This document shows, piece after piece, positions 1 to 9,900 of a stretch of 45,918 nt of DNA. The stretch comes from Bacteroidota bacterium. GTDB lineage: Bacteria; Bacteroidota; Bacteroidia; Chitinophagales; Chitinophagaceae. The notes beneath the pieces were generated by a model. The model searched no databases and was not told the origin of the DNA. It saw only the letters and a program-made list of their open reading frames with translations. The DNA lies in contig JAFDYC010000090.1 of assembly GCA_018267625.1 (NCBI GenBank), positions 1-45,918 of the forward strand. The letters are read 5' to 3'. The translations under genes were made by a program, and so were the position numbers. Position 1 is the first letter of the stretch. The number at the start of each line of letters is the position of its first letter.

Positions 1-144
1 TGCCAACACCAACGCAATACCTATGCACTTCTCAGACTTTTTGAGGAACGACTATTTAGCTTTTGGGGAACACAGGTTCGCGGCCCGGCTCGTTTAGAAG
101 CCTGAGCCCTGCAACTTGCAAGTCCAACGCCTTTTCTAATACTC

Positions 145-1518
145 ATGTTGTTCCGCTGCTGGTTTCTGTATTTCCTTGTGCTTTGCAGCAGTTCCCGGCT
201 TCAGGCTCAGGATGCAAAGGGCCTACAGTTGCTCCGTCAGTGGGACGATACCCTGCAATGTCCGGCCAATCCCGCCGGGCAGCATTGGAACAACGTATGG
301 GGCTATGTTCAGGATGGAAAAGAGTACGCAATTATCGGGGGTACTTTGGGTATCCACATCATAGACATTGACGCAGACACGCAAGTCACCTACTTGCCTC
401 TATCCGCAGAGGCTGCCGTACATCGTGACTTCAAGACCTACCGGCAGCATCTCTATTGTATCAGCGGGGAAGGGAATGATAGCCGCCTGCAAGCCTTCGA
501 CCTCAGCGGAATCCCCGGCCCAGTGAAACGGGTTTGGGAAAGTAATCCTGACACCCTGAGCCGCGCCCAGTGCCTGTTTATAGATACTACCCGTGCCCGG
601 CTGTACCTCGGCACTGCCGTAGGTAACCAAAGTGGCACACATGACCTGACCGTGTATAGCCTGGCCCATCCGGACATGCCGGTATTCCTCAGCTATGCAG
701 ATGGATTTGGTCAGACGCACGGCCTCTATGTACGCCACGATACGGCCTGGTGCAGCAACGGCTGGGATGGCTTTGCGCTGCTTGGCATGAGCAGGTTACC
801 GACGCTGCAAGCCCTGGGAGGCCTCAGCCAGTATCCTTACAGCGGCTATAACCATAGTAACTGGATTGGGCCTGCCGGCATAGGCGTAATGAGCGATGAA
901 GGCTTTGGCTTGCCCCTGAAAGTGATTGACACCCGCAGGCCTGCCAACATTCAAGTGCTCAGTAATTTTTCTGTTCCTGGAAACGGCATCAATTCCATGC
1001 CCCATAATCCATACCTACTGGGCAGTTTGTGCTTTGTTGCCTACTATCAGGACGGCTTGCAAGTCTTTGACCTCAGCAATCCCCTGCAGCCGGAACGGGT
1101 GGGGTATTACGATACTTATCCTGAGCCGAGTGGGCAGAAATATGCGGGTGCCTGGGCCTGCTTTCCATACTTGCCATCGCGGCGCATCTTAGTCAGCGAT
1201 ATGCAACATGGCCTGTTCGTGCTGGATGCTTCTGAACTTTTGGCTGTGCCCTCAGCCCATAGACAAGCTGTAATTTCTGTATTCCCTAATCCTGCCGGGC
1301 AGGTGCTGCATGTGCGCTTGAGCCGTCCTTTATGTCCGGATGCCGGTTTTAAAATTCTGGATGCTGCCGGGCGTAATGTTCAGGAAGGAAGGGTTACAGA
1401 TTCACGGGCTGATGCAGACCTGAATATATCTTTGCCCGCAGCTTTGACGCCCGGTACGTATGTGCTGCGTCTGAGCTGCGGCGCAGAGCTGTTCTCCGCA
1501 CGTTTTACCAAACCATAG
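145..1518 (+). CDS. Choice-of-anchor B family exported protein with T9SS sorting domain
   Basis: A 457-residue exported protein. Residues 1-21 form a signal peptide ending at LQAQ. The body resembles the LVIVD/choice-of-anchor B beta-propeller family, with recurrent segments such as GIHIIDID, LQAFDLS and LQVFDLSNPLQPERVGYYD that read as propeller blades. From about residue 376 there is a type A T9SS sorting domain: it opens with VFPNPAGQVL, continues through ILDAAGRNV and ends PGTYVLRLS. By family knowledge it should cross the outer membrane by T9SS and be surface-anchored or released. The ligand is unknown. The stop codon is 9 bp before the porin gene, so the two are probably cotranscribed. 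Confidence is high for class and export, low for function. Confidence 0.85.
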   Translation: MLFRCWFLYFLVLCSSSRLQAQDAKGLQLLRQWDDTLQCPANPAGQHWNNVWGYVQDGKEYAIIGGTLGIHIIDIDADTQVTYLPLSAEAAVHRDFKTYRQHLYCISGEGNDSRLQAFDLSGIPGPVKRVWESNPDTLSRAQCLFIDTTRARLYLGTAVGNQSGTHDLTVYSLAHPDMPVFLSYADGFGQTHGLYVRHDTAWCSNGWDGFALLGMSRLPTLQALGGLSQYPYSGYNHSNWIGPAGIGVMSDEGFGLPLKVIDTRRPANIQVLSNFSVPGNGINSMPHNPYLLGSLCFVAYYQDGLQVFDLSNPLQPERVGYYDTYPEPSGQKYAGAWACFPYLPSRRILVSDMQHGLFVLDASELLAVPSAHRQAVISVFPNPAGQVLHVRLSRPLCPDAGFKILDAAGRNVQEGRVTDSRADADLNISLPAALTPGTYVLRLSCGAELFSARFTKP

Positions 1519-1527
1519 CGATTTTCC

Positions 1528-3552
1528 TTGCGACTCACATTCGCTCTGTTGGCTGCGGCAATGCTGTTTTTCTATTCAGGTGCCTGGGCGCAACTGCCTG
1601 TTCAGCCTGCCAACCCGATTACAGCACCTGCTACAAATCGCGACACATCAAAGCAGGAAAATTCAAAAGAATGGCATGATGAACCGGTGCGTATTTATCG
1701 GAACCGTGCTTATTCAGAGAAAAAAGAATTCCTGCCCGATACCAGTATCCATCATTTTCATCGGAGAAAGTTTTTAGGAACCTGGTACCGTAACCTGGGC
1801 AACCTGGGCACACCGGCGGCCAGTCAGCTTTTTAGCCCTGAAAACCTGGGGCAATGCGGGCCCAGCTTAGGATACCATGTGTATGATGAGTATCGTTTTG
1901 ATGCAGACAGCCTGCTTTATTACAATACGACCCGGCCCTACACCTCCTTTGGTTATGAGTTGGGCTCAAAGCTGGAGCAGACGCTGCGGCTGCTGCATAC
2001 GCAAAACATTACACCCCGTTGGAATATAGCCTTGCAGTACCGCAAAGTCAATTCGGCGGGCTACTTCCGATTGCAACGCAGCAACCACGACCTGGGCGCT
2101 CTGAGCACACAGTTTAAAAGCCAAAACTTGCGTTATGAACTGTTTGGTGCCATTGTGTACAACAAAGAACAGACGGACGAAAACGGCGGTATTCTTGGCG
2201 ATTCTTTACTCAGCGATGGCCGATACAGCGACCGAGGCACCTTGCCTGTTGCCTTAGATAATCCTTCCTACTTCAACACCAGCAGCCAGGGGCAACGCTC
2301 ATCGGTCACGAACACCCTGCGTGATTTTAATGTGCTGTTACAACACCGCTACACACTGGGCCGAAGAGACACCGCGTACAATGCCGATTCCACACAATAC
2401 AACATCGTGTTGGTGCCCCGTTTTTCTATTGGGCATAGGCTGGAGGCCGGTTCGGCGAAGCATCGTTTTATGAGCTTGCTGCCCCTGCAAGAAGACTGGC
2501 ATTCCTTTTATCCGGGCAGCTTTGCCAGCAGTGATTCTGTGTACTCTGAGCAATACCAGCGCTGGATTGACAACCGATTTACGCTTTCGGGATTCATTGG
2601 GAAAGGGACGAAGCAAGTCAGCCTGACGGCAGGTATCGGTAATCGCTTTGATGATTTCTATACTGATTTTGTAACCGGTCGGGATGAGCTTTCCATGGTT
2701 TCTACTTACCTCAGCGGAACCTTACAGAAAGAAGCATTGAGCGCCGGTGCCTGGTCCTATCACGCCGATGCCAAACTGTTTATTAGCGGAGCAGCAGCCG
2801 GTGATTTTACCCTAAATGCCGCATTGAACAAAGACTTTGGGCCTCGTTTGGCTGTACTCAGCTTGGGTGCATCACAGCAACTGAGTGAGGCACCTTATGC
2901 ATACACCATTTACCAGAATCAATATTTCGCACAAAGGGCCTCCTTGAATAAAGAAAGCATCACCAGCTTTTGGGGCAGGCTTGCATCCCCGCGACTGGGT
3001 CTGAATCTGGGCATAAGAAGTTATGTGCTGAGCAACTACATTTTCCTGGCCGATTCGGCAGGCGATGTGAGCAATGGCAAGCTGCTCTTGTCGCAACATG
3101 CTGGTAGTTTTTCACTGACGCAAATCACGGCTCAGAAACAGCAGCATGTCGGCTCATTTGTTCTGGATGGAGAAGCTGCCTTTCAGGCTCTTGCTGGTCA
3201 GGCGCCGCTGTATGTGCCTGCACTACTAGCTCGCCTGAGCCTGAGTTATGAATCAAATTTGTTTACAAATGCATTGCACATTGCTTCTGGTGTAGATCTG
3301 CGCTATCATTCGCCCTATAAAGCGCCGGGCTACTCTCCGTTCTACAATCGTTTTTACTATCAGGATTCATATACCTCGTCGAACTATCCGGAAGCTTCCG
3401 TGTTTTTCAATTTCCGGGTAAAACGATTCCGGGCCTACCTGATGCTCGACCAATTGCAGGCGTTGTGGTGGAGGAATACGGTCATTTACCCGGGCTACCC
3501 ATCGCAGGATATGATGATTCGTTTCGGCTTTGAATGGGTGATGGTGAATTAA
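1528..3552 (+). CDS. Putative outer-membrane porin (Bacteroidota Porin_10-like)
   Basis: A 674-residue protein matching the Bacteroidota putative porin family. It has a signal peptide (hydrophobic LTFALLAAAMLFFYSGAWAQ), a polar linker, and a long stretch of alternating aromatic and polar beta-strands ending in an aromatic-rich strand (MIRFGFEWVMV), as expected for an outer-membrane barrel. A TTG start at 1528 is preferred because the next in-frame ATG at 1561 would remove half of the signal peptide. It follows the T9SS cargo gene by 9 bp and precedes the TonB-dependent receptor by about 140 bp, which suggests an envelope uptake locus. The substrate cannot be read from the sequence. Confidence 0.75.
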   Translation: MRLTFALLAAAMLFFYSGAWAQLPVQPANPITAPATNRDTSKQENSKEWHDEPVRIYRNRAYSEKKEFLPDTSIHHFHRRKFLGTWYRNLGNLGTPAASQLFSPENLGQCGPSLGYHVYDEYRFDADSLLYYNTTRPYTSFGYELGSKLEQTLRLLHTQNITPRWNIALQYRKVNSAGYFRLQRSNHDLGALSTQFKSQNLRYELFGAIVYNKEQTDENGGILGDSLLSDGRYSDRGTLPVALDNPSYFNTSSQGQRSSVTNTLRDFNVLLQHRYTLGRRDTAYNADSTQYNIVLVPRFSIGHRLEAGSAKHRFMSLLPLQEDWHSFYPGSFASSDSVYSEQYQRWIDNRFTLSGFIGKGTKQVSLTAGIGNRFDDFYTDFVTGRDELSMVSTYLSGTLQKEALSAGAWSYHADAKLFISGAAAGDFTLNAALNKDFGPRLAVLSLGASQQLSEAPYAYTIYQNQYFAQRASLNKESITSFWGRLASPRLGLNLGIRSYVLSNYIFLADSAGDVSNGKLLLSQHAGSFSLTQITAQKQQHVGSFVLDGEAAFQALAGQAPLYVPALLARLSLSYESNLFTNALHIASGVDLRYHSPYKAPGYSPFYNRFYYQDSYTSSNYPEASVFFNFRVKRFRAYLMLDQLQALWWRNTVIYPGYPSQDMMIRFGFEWVMVN

Positions 3553-3692
3553 AAGCGGACAATGCTCCTCGTCTCATAGACTTTTTTTGGGAATAAATTC
3601 CATCCTGCGATTCCTTGCTGTGATATTGTTCTTTTTTTGGCTGTGGCTTTGACATACAGGATATTTGGCGCTTCAAATCCATGCTTTAAGCC

Positions 3693-6059
3693 TTGACGCT
3701 CATGCACCGTTTTCAAGCCCTTGTTTTATGCCTGTTCTTTTCCATTATATCCATCCAGGTGTTGGCGCAACAAAGGGTAACGGTATCGGGATACATCCGG
3801 GATGCACGCAGTAATGAGACGCTTCCATTAGCCACGGTCTATGTGAAAGAATTGGGTATTGGCACTCAGACAAACAACTACGGTTTTTATTCTATCAATA
3901 TGCCCGCCGGCCAATACACGCTTGTGTATTCTTATGTAGGCTACCAGCAGTTGATCGAGAATATGCAAATCATTGAGAGCCGGACATTCAATGCTGAATT
4001 ACAACCTCAGAGAGCCATCTCTGAAGTGGTGGTAACGGCAGAACGGAAAGATGAAAACGTGCGCAGTACAGACATGGGAACGGTGACCCTGGATGTGAAT
4101 AAGATGAAGACACTGCCCGTAATTTTTGGTGAAGCCGACATCCTAAAGACCATGCAGCTCATGCCCGGTGTGCAGAGTGCCGGTGAAGGCAACAGTGGTT
4201 TTTATGTGCGCGGCGGAGGCCCGGATCAAAACCTGATTCTCTTAGACGATGCGGTGGTGTACAATACCGGCCACCTCTTTGGCTTCTTTTCGGTGTTCAA
4301 CTCCGATGCGTTGAAGAATGTAACCCTCATCAAAGGTTCCATGCCGGCGAATTATGGCGGTAGGCTTTCATCGGTAGTAGATGTGACAATGAAAGACGGA
4401 AATAGCAAAGAATACCATGCTACCGGAGGCATTGGGTTGATTGCTTCCCGGCTGACGCTTGAAGGCCCCATCAACAAAGGCAGAGGCTCTTTTATGCTTT
4501 CTGGGCGCCGCACCTACATAGACTTGCTGATAAAGCCTTTCGCCAAAGGCTCTTTCTCGGGTTCCGGATATTATTTCTATGATGCCAACCTGAAAGCCAA
4601 TTACAATTTTGGTAAGCGCGACCGAATCTATCTCTCCGGATATTTTGGCCGGGACAAATTCACATTTGCTTCCGAAAGCCAGGATTTTAAAGCCAAAATT
4701 CCCTGGGGCAACAGCACGGCTACTTTACGCTACAACCACCTTTTTTCAGACAAAGTTTTCATCAACACAACGCTCGTCTATAACGACTATAAGTTCAGCT
4801 TCGATGGGGAGCAGAACGACTTTGCTGTAAAGCTCAGTTCAGGTATCAAAGACTGGAATGCAAAGAGCGACCTCGACTGGTTTACGCCCGGCAACCATCA
4901 TGTGAAAGCCGGTATCAACTACACCTACCACACCTTCATGCCGAATCAGGTTTCCGGGCATTCAGACAGTGTTGCGTTTCATCCCGACAATGCCTTGTTG
5001 AAATATGCGCATGAAGCAGGCGTGTATATACTCGACGATTTTGACCTTCTTCCCTGGCTGAAAGTGAATGCCGGCCTGCGTTATTCCTGGTTTGGACAGG
5101 TAGGCCCCTACACGCGCAAGATTTATGATGCACAGGGAATCCACCCTATAGACAGCACCGTATATGCTCCCGGGACGCTGGTAAAAAGCTATGGCGGGTT
5201 AGAGCCCCGGTTGAATCTTCGTTTTGCCTTGAATGCGCGTTCTTCTATCAAAGCCAGTGCGGTGCGCAGTTATCAATACATCCACTTAGTGAGCAATAAC
5301 GGCTCAACATTACCTACGGATATCTGGGTGCCGAGCACCTATTTCGTACAGCCTCAGGAAGCCTGGCAATATTCTCTTGGCTACTTCCGCAATTTCAAAG
5401 ACAATATGTTCGAGACTTCTGTGGAGGTGTACTACAAAGACATGAAGCACCAGATTGAGTATCGGGAAGGCTATACCCCTTCCACGCTGCGCGATCCCGA
5501 GCGGGATTTCGTGTTTGGCAATGGCGATGCCTACGGTACCGAATTTTTCATCAACAAAGCCAAAGGCCGTTTCACGGGTTGGATTGGCTATACGCTTTCC
5601 TGGACCTGGCGCCAGTTTCCGTTGCTGAACAATGGCGAACGATTCCCGGCAAAATATGACCGCCGCCATGATGTTTCACTGGTTGCTTCCTATAAACACA
5701 GCAAGCGCTGGACCTTCTCTGCCGTCTTTGTCTATGGCTCCGGCAATGCCGTCACTTTGCCCACTAACTATTATTTCATAGATGGCCAACTGGTAGCACA
5801 GTATAGCAAGCTGAATGCCTACCGCCTATTTCCATACCACCGCCTTGACCTGAGTGCCGTGCTGACCCCGCAACATAAAAAACCCCGGCGCTGGCAGGGT
5901 AGTTGGGCCTTTTCCATCTATAATGTGTATAGCCGGCAGAACCCTTATTTCTTGTACGTGGATACCAGAGCCAATGCATCTGGAGTGTATGACGTGAAGG
6001 TGAAGCAAGTGAGCATTTTTCCCATCCTGCCCAGCATTACCTACAATTTCAATTTCTAA
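3693..6059 (+). CDS. TonB-dependent receptor with carboxypeptidase-like regulatory domain
   Basis: A 788-residue outer-membrane receptor. After a signal peptide ending near QVLAQ there is a carboxypeptidase-D-like regulatory domain at about residues 28-110 (VSGYIRDARSNETLPLATVYV). The plug domain follows at about 115-230, with the recognisable GFYVRGGGPDQNLILLDDAVV and NYGGRLSSVVDVTMKDG. The rest is a 22-strand-type barrel ending in an aromatic strand (LPSITYNFNF). It energises import of a large or scarce ligand through TonB-ExbB-ExbD. No SusD partner is adjacent, so glycan uptake is not indicated. TTG 3693 and ATG 3702 are both possible starts; the ATG gives an equally good signal peptide and may be correct. 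Its stop overlaps the convergent phosphorylase stop by 4 bp. Confidence 0.92.
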   Translation: MTLMHRFQALVLCLFFSIISIQVLAQQRVTVSGYIRDARSNETLPLATVYVKELGIGTQTNNYGFYSINMPAGQYTLVYSYVGYQQLIENMQIIESRTFNAELQPQRAISEVVVTAERKDENVRSTDMGTVTLDVNKMKTLPVIFGEADILKTMQLMPGVQSAGEGNSGFYVRGGGPDQNLILLDDAVVYNTGHLFGFFSVFNSDALKNVTLIKGSMPANYGGRLSSVVDVTMKDGNSKEYHATGGIGLIASRLTLEGPINKGRGSFMLSGRRTYIDLLIKPFAKGSFSGSGYYFYDANLKANYNFGKRDRIYLSGYFGRDKFTFASESQDFKAKIPWGNSTATLRYNHLFSDKVFINTTLVYNDYKFSFDGEQNDFAVKLSSGIKDWNAKSDLDWFTPGNHHVKAGINYTYHTFMPNQVSGHSDSVAFHPDNALLKYAHEAGVYILDDFDLLPWLKVNAGLRYSWFGQVGPYTRKIYDAQGIHPIDSTVYAPGTLVKSYGGLEPRLNLRFALNARSSIKASAVRSYQYIHLVSNNGSTLPTDIWVPSTYFVQPQEAWQYSLGYFRNFKDNMFETSVEVYYKDMKHQIEYREGYTPSTLRDPERDFVFGNGDAYGTEFFINKAKGRFTGWIGYTLSWTWRQFPLLNNGERFPAKYDRRHDVSLVASYKHSKRWTFSAVFVYGSGNAVTLPTNYYFIDGQLVAQYSKLNAYRLFPYHRLDLSAVLTPQHKKPRRWQGSWAFSIYNVYSRQNPYFLYVDTRANASGVYDVKVKQVSIFPILPSITYNFNF

Positions 6060-6931
6060 GTCAGGTTCAGAATGACCGGCAGGGACTGAGTGATCATCCT
6101 GGCGATAGCCTGAGTCCCATCTTCAGAAAAAGTGCCCGCAGCGCGGTTGGCTACAATCACAGAAATGCTCAGGCTGGCATGCCCCAGCAATCGGGACATA
6201 CCGTACATCGCAGCGGTCTCCATTTCAAAATTGGTCACCCTGTGGCCGCAGCTTGAAAAGGATCTTAATGCATCAATCAAATTTGGGAAAGCAGGAGCAG
6301 CACGAAGCTTACGTCCCTGAGGTGCATAAAAACCCGGGCAGGTAACGGTGATGCCCGCCGGCATTCTTCCTGCAAATGCATGGAGCAGGCGGATGCTCCC
6401 CTCGGCCACATAGGGACGGAGTGGTGTCTGATGCAGGTTCATGGCGGCCTCCAGTTCGTTCAACATGAAAGCCTCGTTTGCATTTTCGTTGCGTTGATAG
6501 AAATGCAAGAGATTGTCGAGGCCAATTGCATAGGCACTGGCCACACAGGTATCAACCGGCAGGTCAGCTTGCAGCCCGCCGCAGGTGCCGAGACGAATAA
6601 TCTGTAACGATTTTTTTTCTGCCTTTGGCTCGCGGGTGGCAAAGTCAATATTGGCTAAAGCATCCAGCTCGGTGAAAGTGATGTCAATATTATCCGGCCC
6701 GATGCCGGTGCTGAGTACCGTGAGCCTTTTACTCCCGATACGGCCTGTGAAGCTCACAAACTCCCTGTGTGCCTGCCGACACTCTATTTCATCAAATTGC
6801 GGTTCGAACACGGCAACCCTCCCCGGGTCGCCAACGGTGATAATGGTGTCTGCCAGTTCATCCGGGCGGAGGTTGAGGTGATAGATGCTGCCGCGCGGAG
6901 TGATGATGAGCTCGGAAGGTGCAATGGGCAT
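6056..6931 (-). CDS. Nucleoside phosphorylase (uridine phosphorylase-like)
   Basis: A 291-residue member of the PNP/UDP (NP-1) phosphorylase family, which cleaves nucleosides with phosphate to give a free base and (deoxy)ribose-1-phosphate. The phosphate-binding motif GDPGR is at 34-38, STGIG at 74-78, the RLGTCGG strand at 113-119, and the ribose-binding FEMETAAMYG at 235-244. These are the family hallmarks. The protein is cytoplasmic with no signal peptide. It starts 29 bp after the SprE-like gene on the same strand and may be transcribed from that promoter. Substrate choice (uridine or another nucleoside) is not certain from motifs alone. Its TAG stop lies inside the 4-bp overlap with the TonB receptor TAA. 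Confidence 0.9.
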   Translation of the reverse strand: MPIAPSELIITPRGSIYHLNLRPDELADTIITVGDPGRVAVFEPQFDEIECRQAHREFVSFTGRIGSKRLTVLSTGIGPDNIDITFTELDALANIDFATREPKAEKKSLQIIRLGTCGGLQADLPVDTCVASAYAIGLDNLLHFYQRNENANEAFMLNELEAAMNLHQTPLRPYVAEGSIRLLHAFAGRMPAGITVTCPGFYAPQGRKLRAAPAFPNLIDALRSFSSCGHRVTNFEMETAAMYGMSRLLGHASLSISVIVANRAAGTFSEDGTQAIARMITQSLPVILNLT

Positions 6932-6960
6932 GGAGCAAACTTCAATGTGGATTCAACCCG

Positions 6961-9900
6961 TTAATATTTCGACTTGAAAAAAATCAGATAATCTGTGGCA
7001 TCGGCATCTTGCGAAAGCTTCCGAAAGTTGGATTCTGAAATGATGAAGGGCTCATACTCGTTGGGTTTAAATTCCCGGAACACTTGTTTCGCTGCTGACA
7101 CTTCATTCATGTATTTGCGGGCGGCAATAATATTTTTGAAAGACTGTACCACCACCAAAGCTTTACCTGATTTCAGCGGAATAATTTGAGTTTCCAATTT
7201 TTCGTCTGAATGGCGGAACGAATTGAGGTCTGCCAGGCCGGCCTTGATGCCCATCGCGCGAGGGTCCATTTTTTCAAAGACGATGGCGAAATAGTGCGGC
7301 TCAGCAGGCCGGTAGGTATAGGTTGATGGAACCGGCAGGGAACTGGTGTCTATCGGTGGCTGGCCTAATGGCAGCTTAGAAGGAGTTGCGGTTTTTCCCG
7401 GTATGCTGGCAGTACTATCCAATTTTGGTTTGATGGTGTCTTTGGGCCGGTTAGAATTTACATAGGCCAGGATTTGTTCTGCCCAAGGTTTTAGAGGGTC
7501 TTGAGGATGGTTTTTGAGGAATTTATTCAGGATAGTATCTGCCTGAGCATATTGAGCTGCGCCGGCATGAGCCATAGCTTCTACAATCTGAAACCGCTTG
7601 TTGTAATTATCATCAGAAAAACGATTGTGAGCGATATGGGTACGGCTGAGTACTTCGTCGTATTTGCGTTGTTGCAAGAGCTCATAAGTCTGGTCATAAT
7701 AGGTTCCGACAGATTCGGATTCAGCAACATCGTTCCCGGCACTTGCGGATTGATCACTGCTGGATACAAATCCCGCCCATTGAGTACCCGGAAAATTCTT
7801 ACGCAGTTTCTGGGCAATTTGCTGTGCCTCGTTCAGATGATTTTGGCGCAACGCTATGAGGTACCGCAGATATGCAGCTTCCGCGGTATAGGGGTTTAGG
7901 GCCCAGCGTTTGTCGAAGGTGTCTAAGGTTGTTGTGGCGCGCGGGTAATCCTCGAATTGCTGGATATAGGCAGTAGCCAAATCCACATAGGCTCTTTGCA
8001 GGCGGCCAACGGCTACTGCTTTTGCCTCTTTTGAGTTCGGAATAAATGCCATCACAGCATCTATGGTAGGCAGGCCATTTTCATCTGTTTCCTGGCTGGC
8101 ATCGTTCGCATCTGCATCGTTTTGTGCTGCATTATTGTTGTTGGCAGCATTGCTTGTAAACCCTCCCGATGCGCTGCGCCGCCAGTTGTCCATCAGTGGG
8201 CGATTACCCCATTTGCTTTTGAAATCAATATAGCCTTGTTGCAGGCTGGCCGGGCTGGAAAAATACCAGGATGTGGCACCGGCTGTGGTGTTGTCGCCAT
8301 CGGAAACGCCGGCATTCGCTCCGCCATTTTCGGAAATCGAAATACTATCTGCACGTAGTTTTTCCAACTTGTGAATAAATCGTTTGGCTACTGCTTTTTG
8401 ATCCTTTTCACTCAGAGTACTCAGTTCCAGCAGGCTGTCCTGATGATGGATGACATAAGCAGGGATGGCCACCTTACTGACCAATGGCGCCCGATGCAAG
8501 GCCAGCGCTACGTCTGAATCGTTGGGAGCTGCAGAAGCAAACCGGTTGACGCTATCAAAAGCAGATTTTGCCAAAGGATATTGCGCTTGGTTGAAATAGA
8601 GGTTCCCCAGGGCTGCAAAAGACAGCGCCTTTTGTTTTCGGGTGCTCTTTGCTGTAGTCACGCTCTTTTCCAGGTAAGCAACAGCATCCTTTGAGTTGCC
8701 GGCATTGGCACTCAGCTTGCCCAACACATAATAGACCTGCTCGTAGTAGGGTAAAAATTTCGCATCGTTGAGCATGTCTTTGAGTGAAGCGATGGCATCC
8801 TGTTGCACCCCGCCACTCTGCATCATTGCATAGGCTCTGTTTCGGCGTGCATAAAAGTCCATTTCCAGCTTTGGGTGCAAGTCTGAAACAATTCCAAACT
8901 GAGTTGCGGCCTGATTGAAATCACCCTGTTCTTCCATCAATTGCCCTGCGAGAAATGCAGCCCGACGCCTCTGGTCGGTTGGGATACTCTTGTCGGCAGT
9001 CACGATGCTCAGGTTACTAGCTGCCAGCTTGTCGTTTTGCTGGCTAAGTGCCAGGTATGCCTTTTCCAGGGCCAGTTTCCCGTTCAATTCTTTTGGGAAA
9101 TTGGGGTCATTACTTATCAGGTCCAGCACGGCTTCGGCTTCTCCGGTATGCTTGTACGTGATAAAGCTGCGTGTCAGCCAAAGCAGTCCCTCATTGGTGG
9201 CGGGCTCTCGTTTGATGATGCTGTTGATACCCTTTTCTCCGGGGGCGACGATGCTTGTGGAAGCCTTGCGTTTACCATAAACGCTCTTGTTGCTATAAGC
9301 CTCTTTTTTGGCTTTTTCAGCTTTCTCGCGTTCATGCAGCGCAACGATGTATTTGAAGGAAGCACTTGCATTTTCAAAATCGCCTTTATAGTAGTATGCC
9401 TTGCCCAGCAAGAGATAGAGGTCATCGCCCCATTTGGTTCTGGGGTCATGAATCTGGATGCCCAGCGAAGTTTTTTGAATCACACTGTCCATGTCTGTGG
9501 CAAAAACAGCAGAGTCTTTTAACGGGTCAAACGAAAACAGTGGGATTCGCTCATCCCAGTTGTCCCTTGCCCTTCGTTCCATATTTGCCTCCGCTTCTTC
9601 CATCTTGCGGTTGGCATTGAAATAATAGTTGTAATGGGTGAAGGTGTTCTGAACGGCACGCCTCGGTGCGGTCCATTTTTTTTTCAGCATTTTCTCATTG
9701 CTGTAAACCGATCGCTTCTTTTTAATTTTTAGTTCGAAGGCCAATTGGGCTTTATTCGCCTCATTCTTCTCTTTGATTTTTTGTTCCCGTTCAGCATGTT
9801 CTTTTTTCTTGGCCAGCTCTGCATCCCGTGCTTTTCGTTTTGCGGTGAGTGAATCCGTACGCAGCTTACGAACGGCGGTCAGGCTGTCGGTTATTTTCTT

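Noticed and set aside
40..65. Promoter-like TTTG and TAGCTTTT upstream of the first gene
   Set aside because: The spacing between the two parts is about 13 bp, shorter than the usual 17-20, and the -7 match is incomplete.
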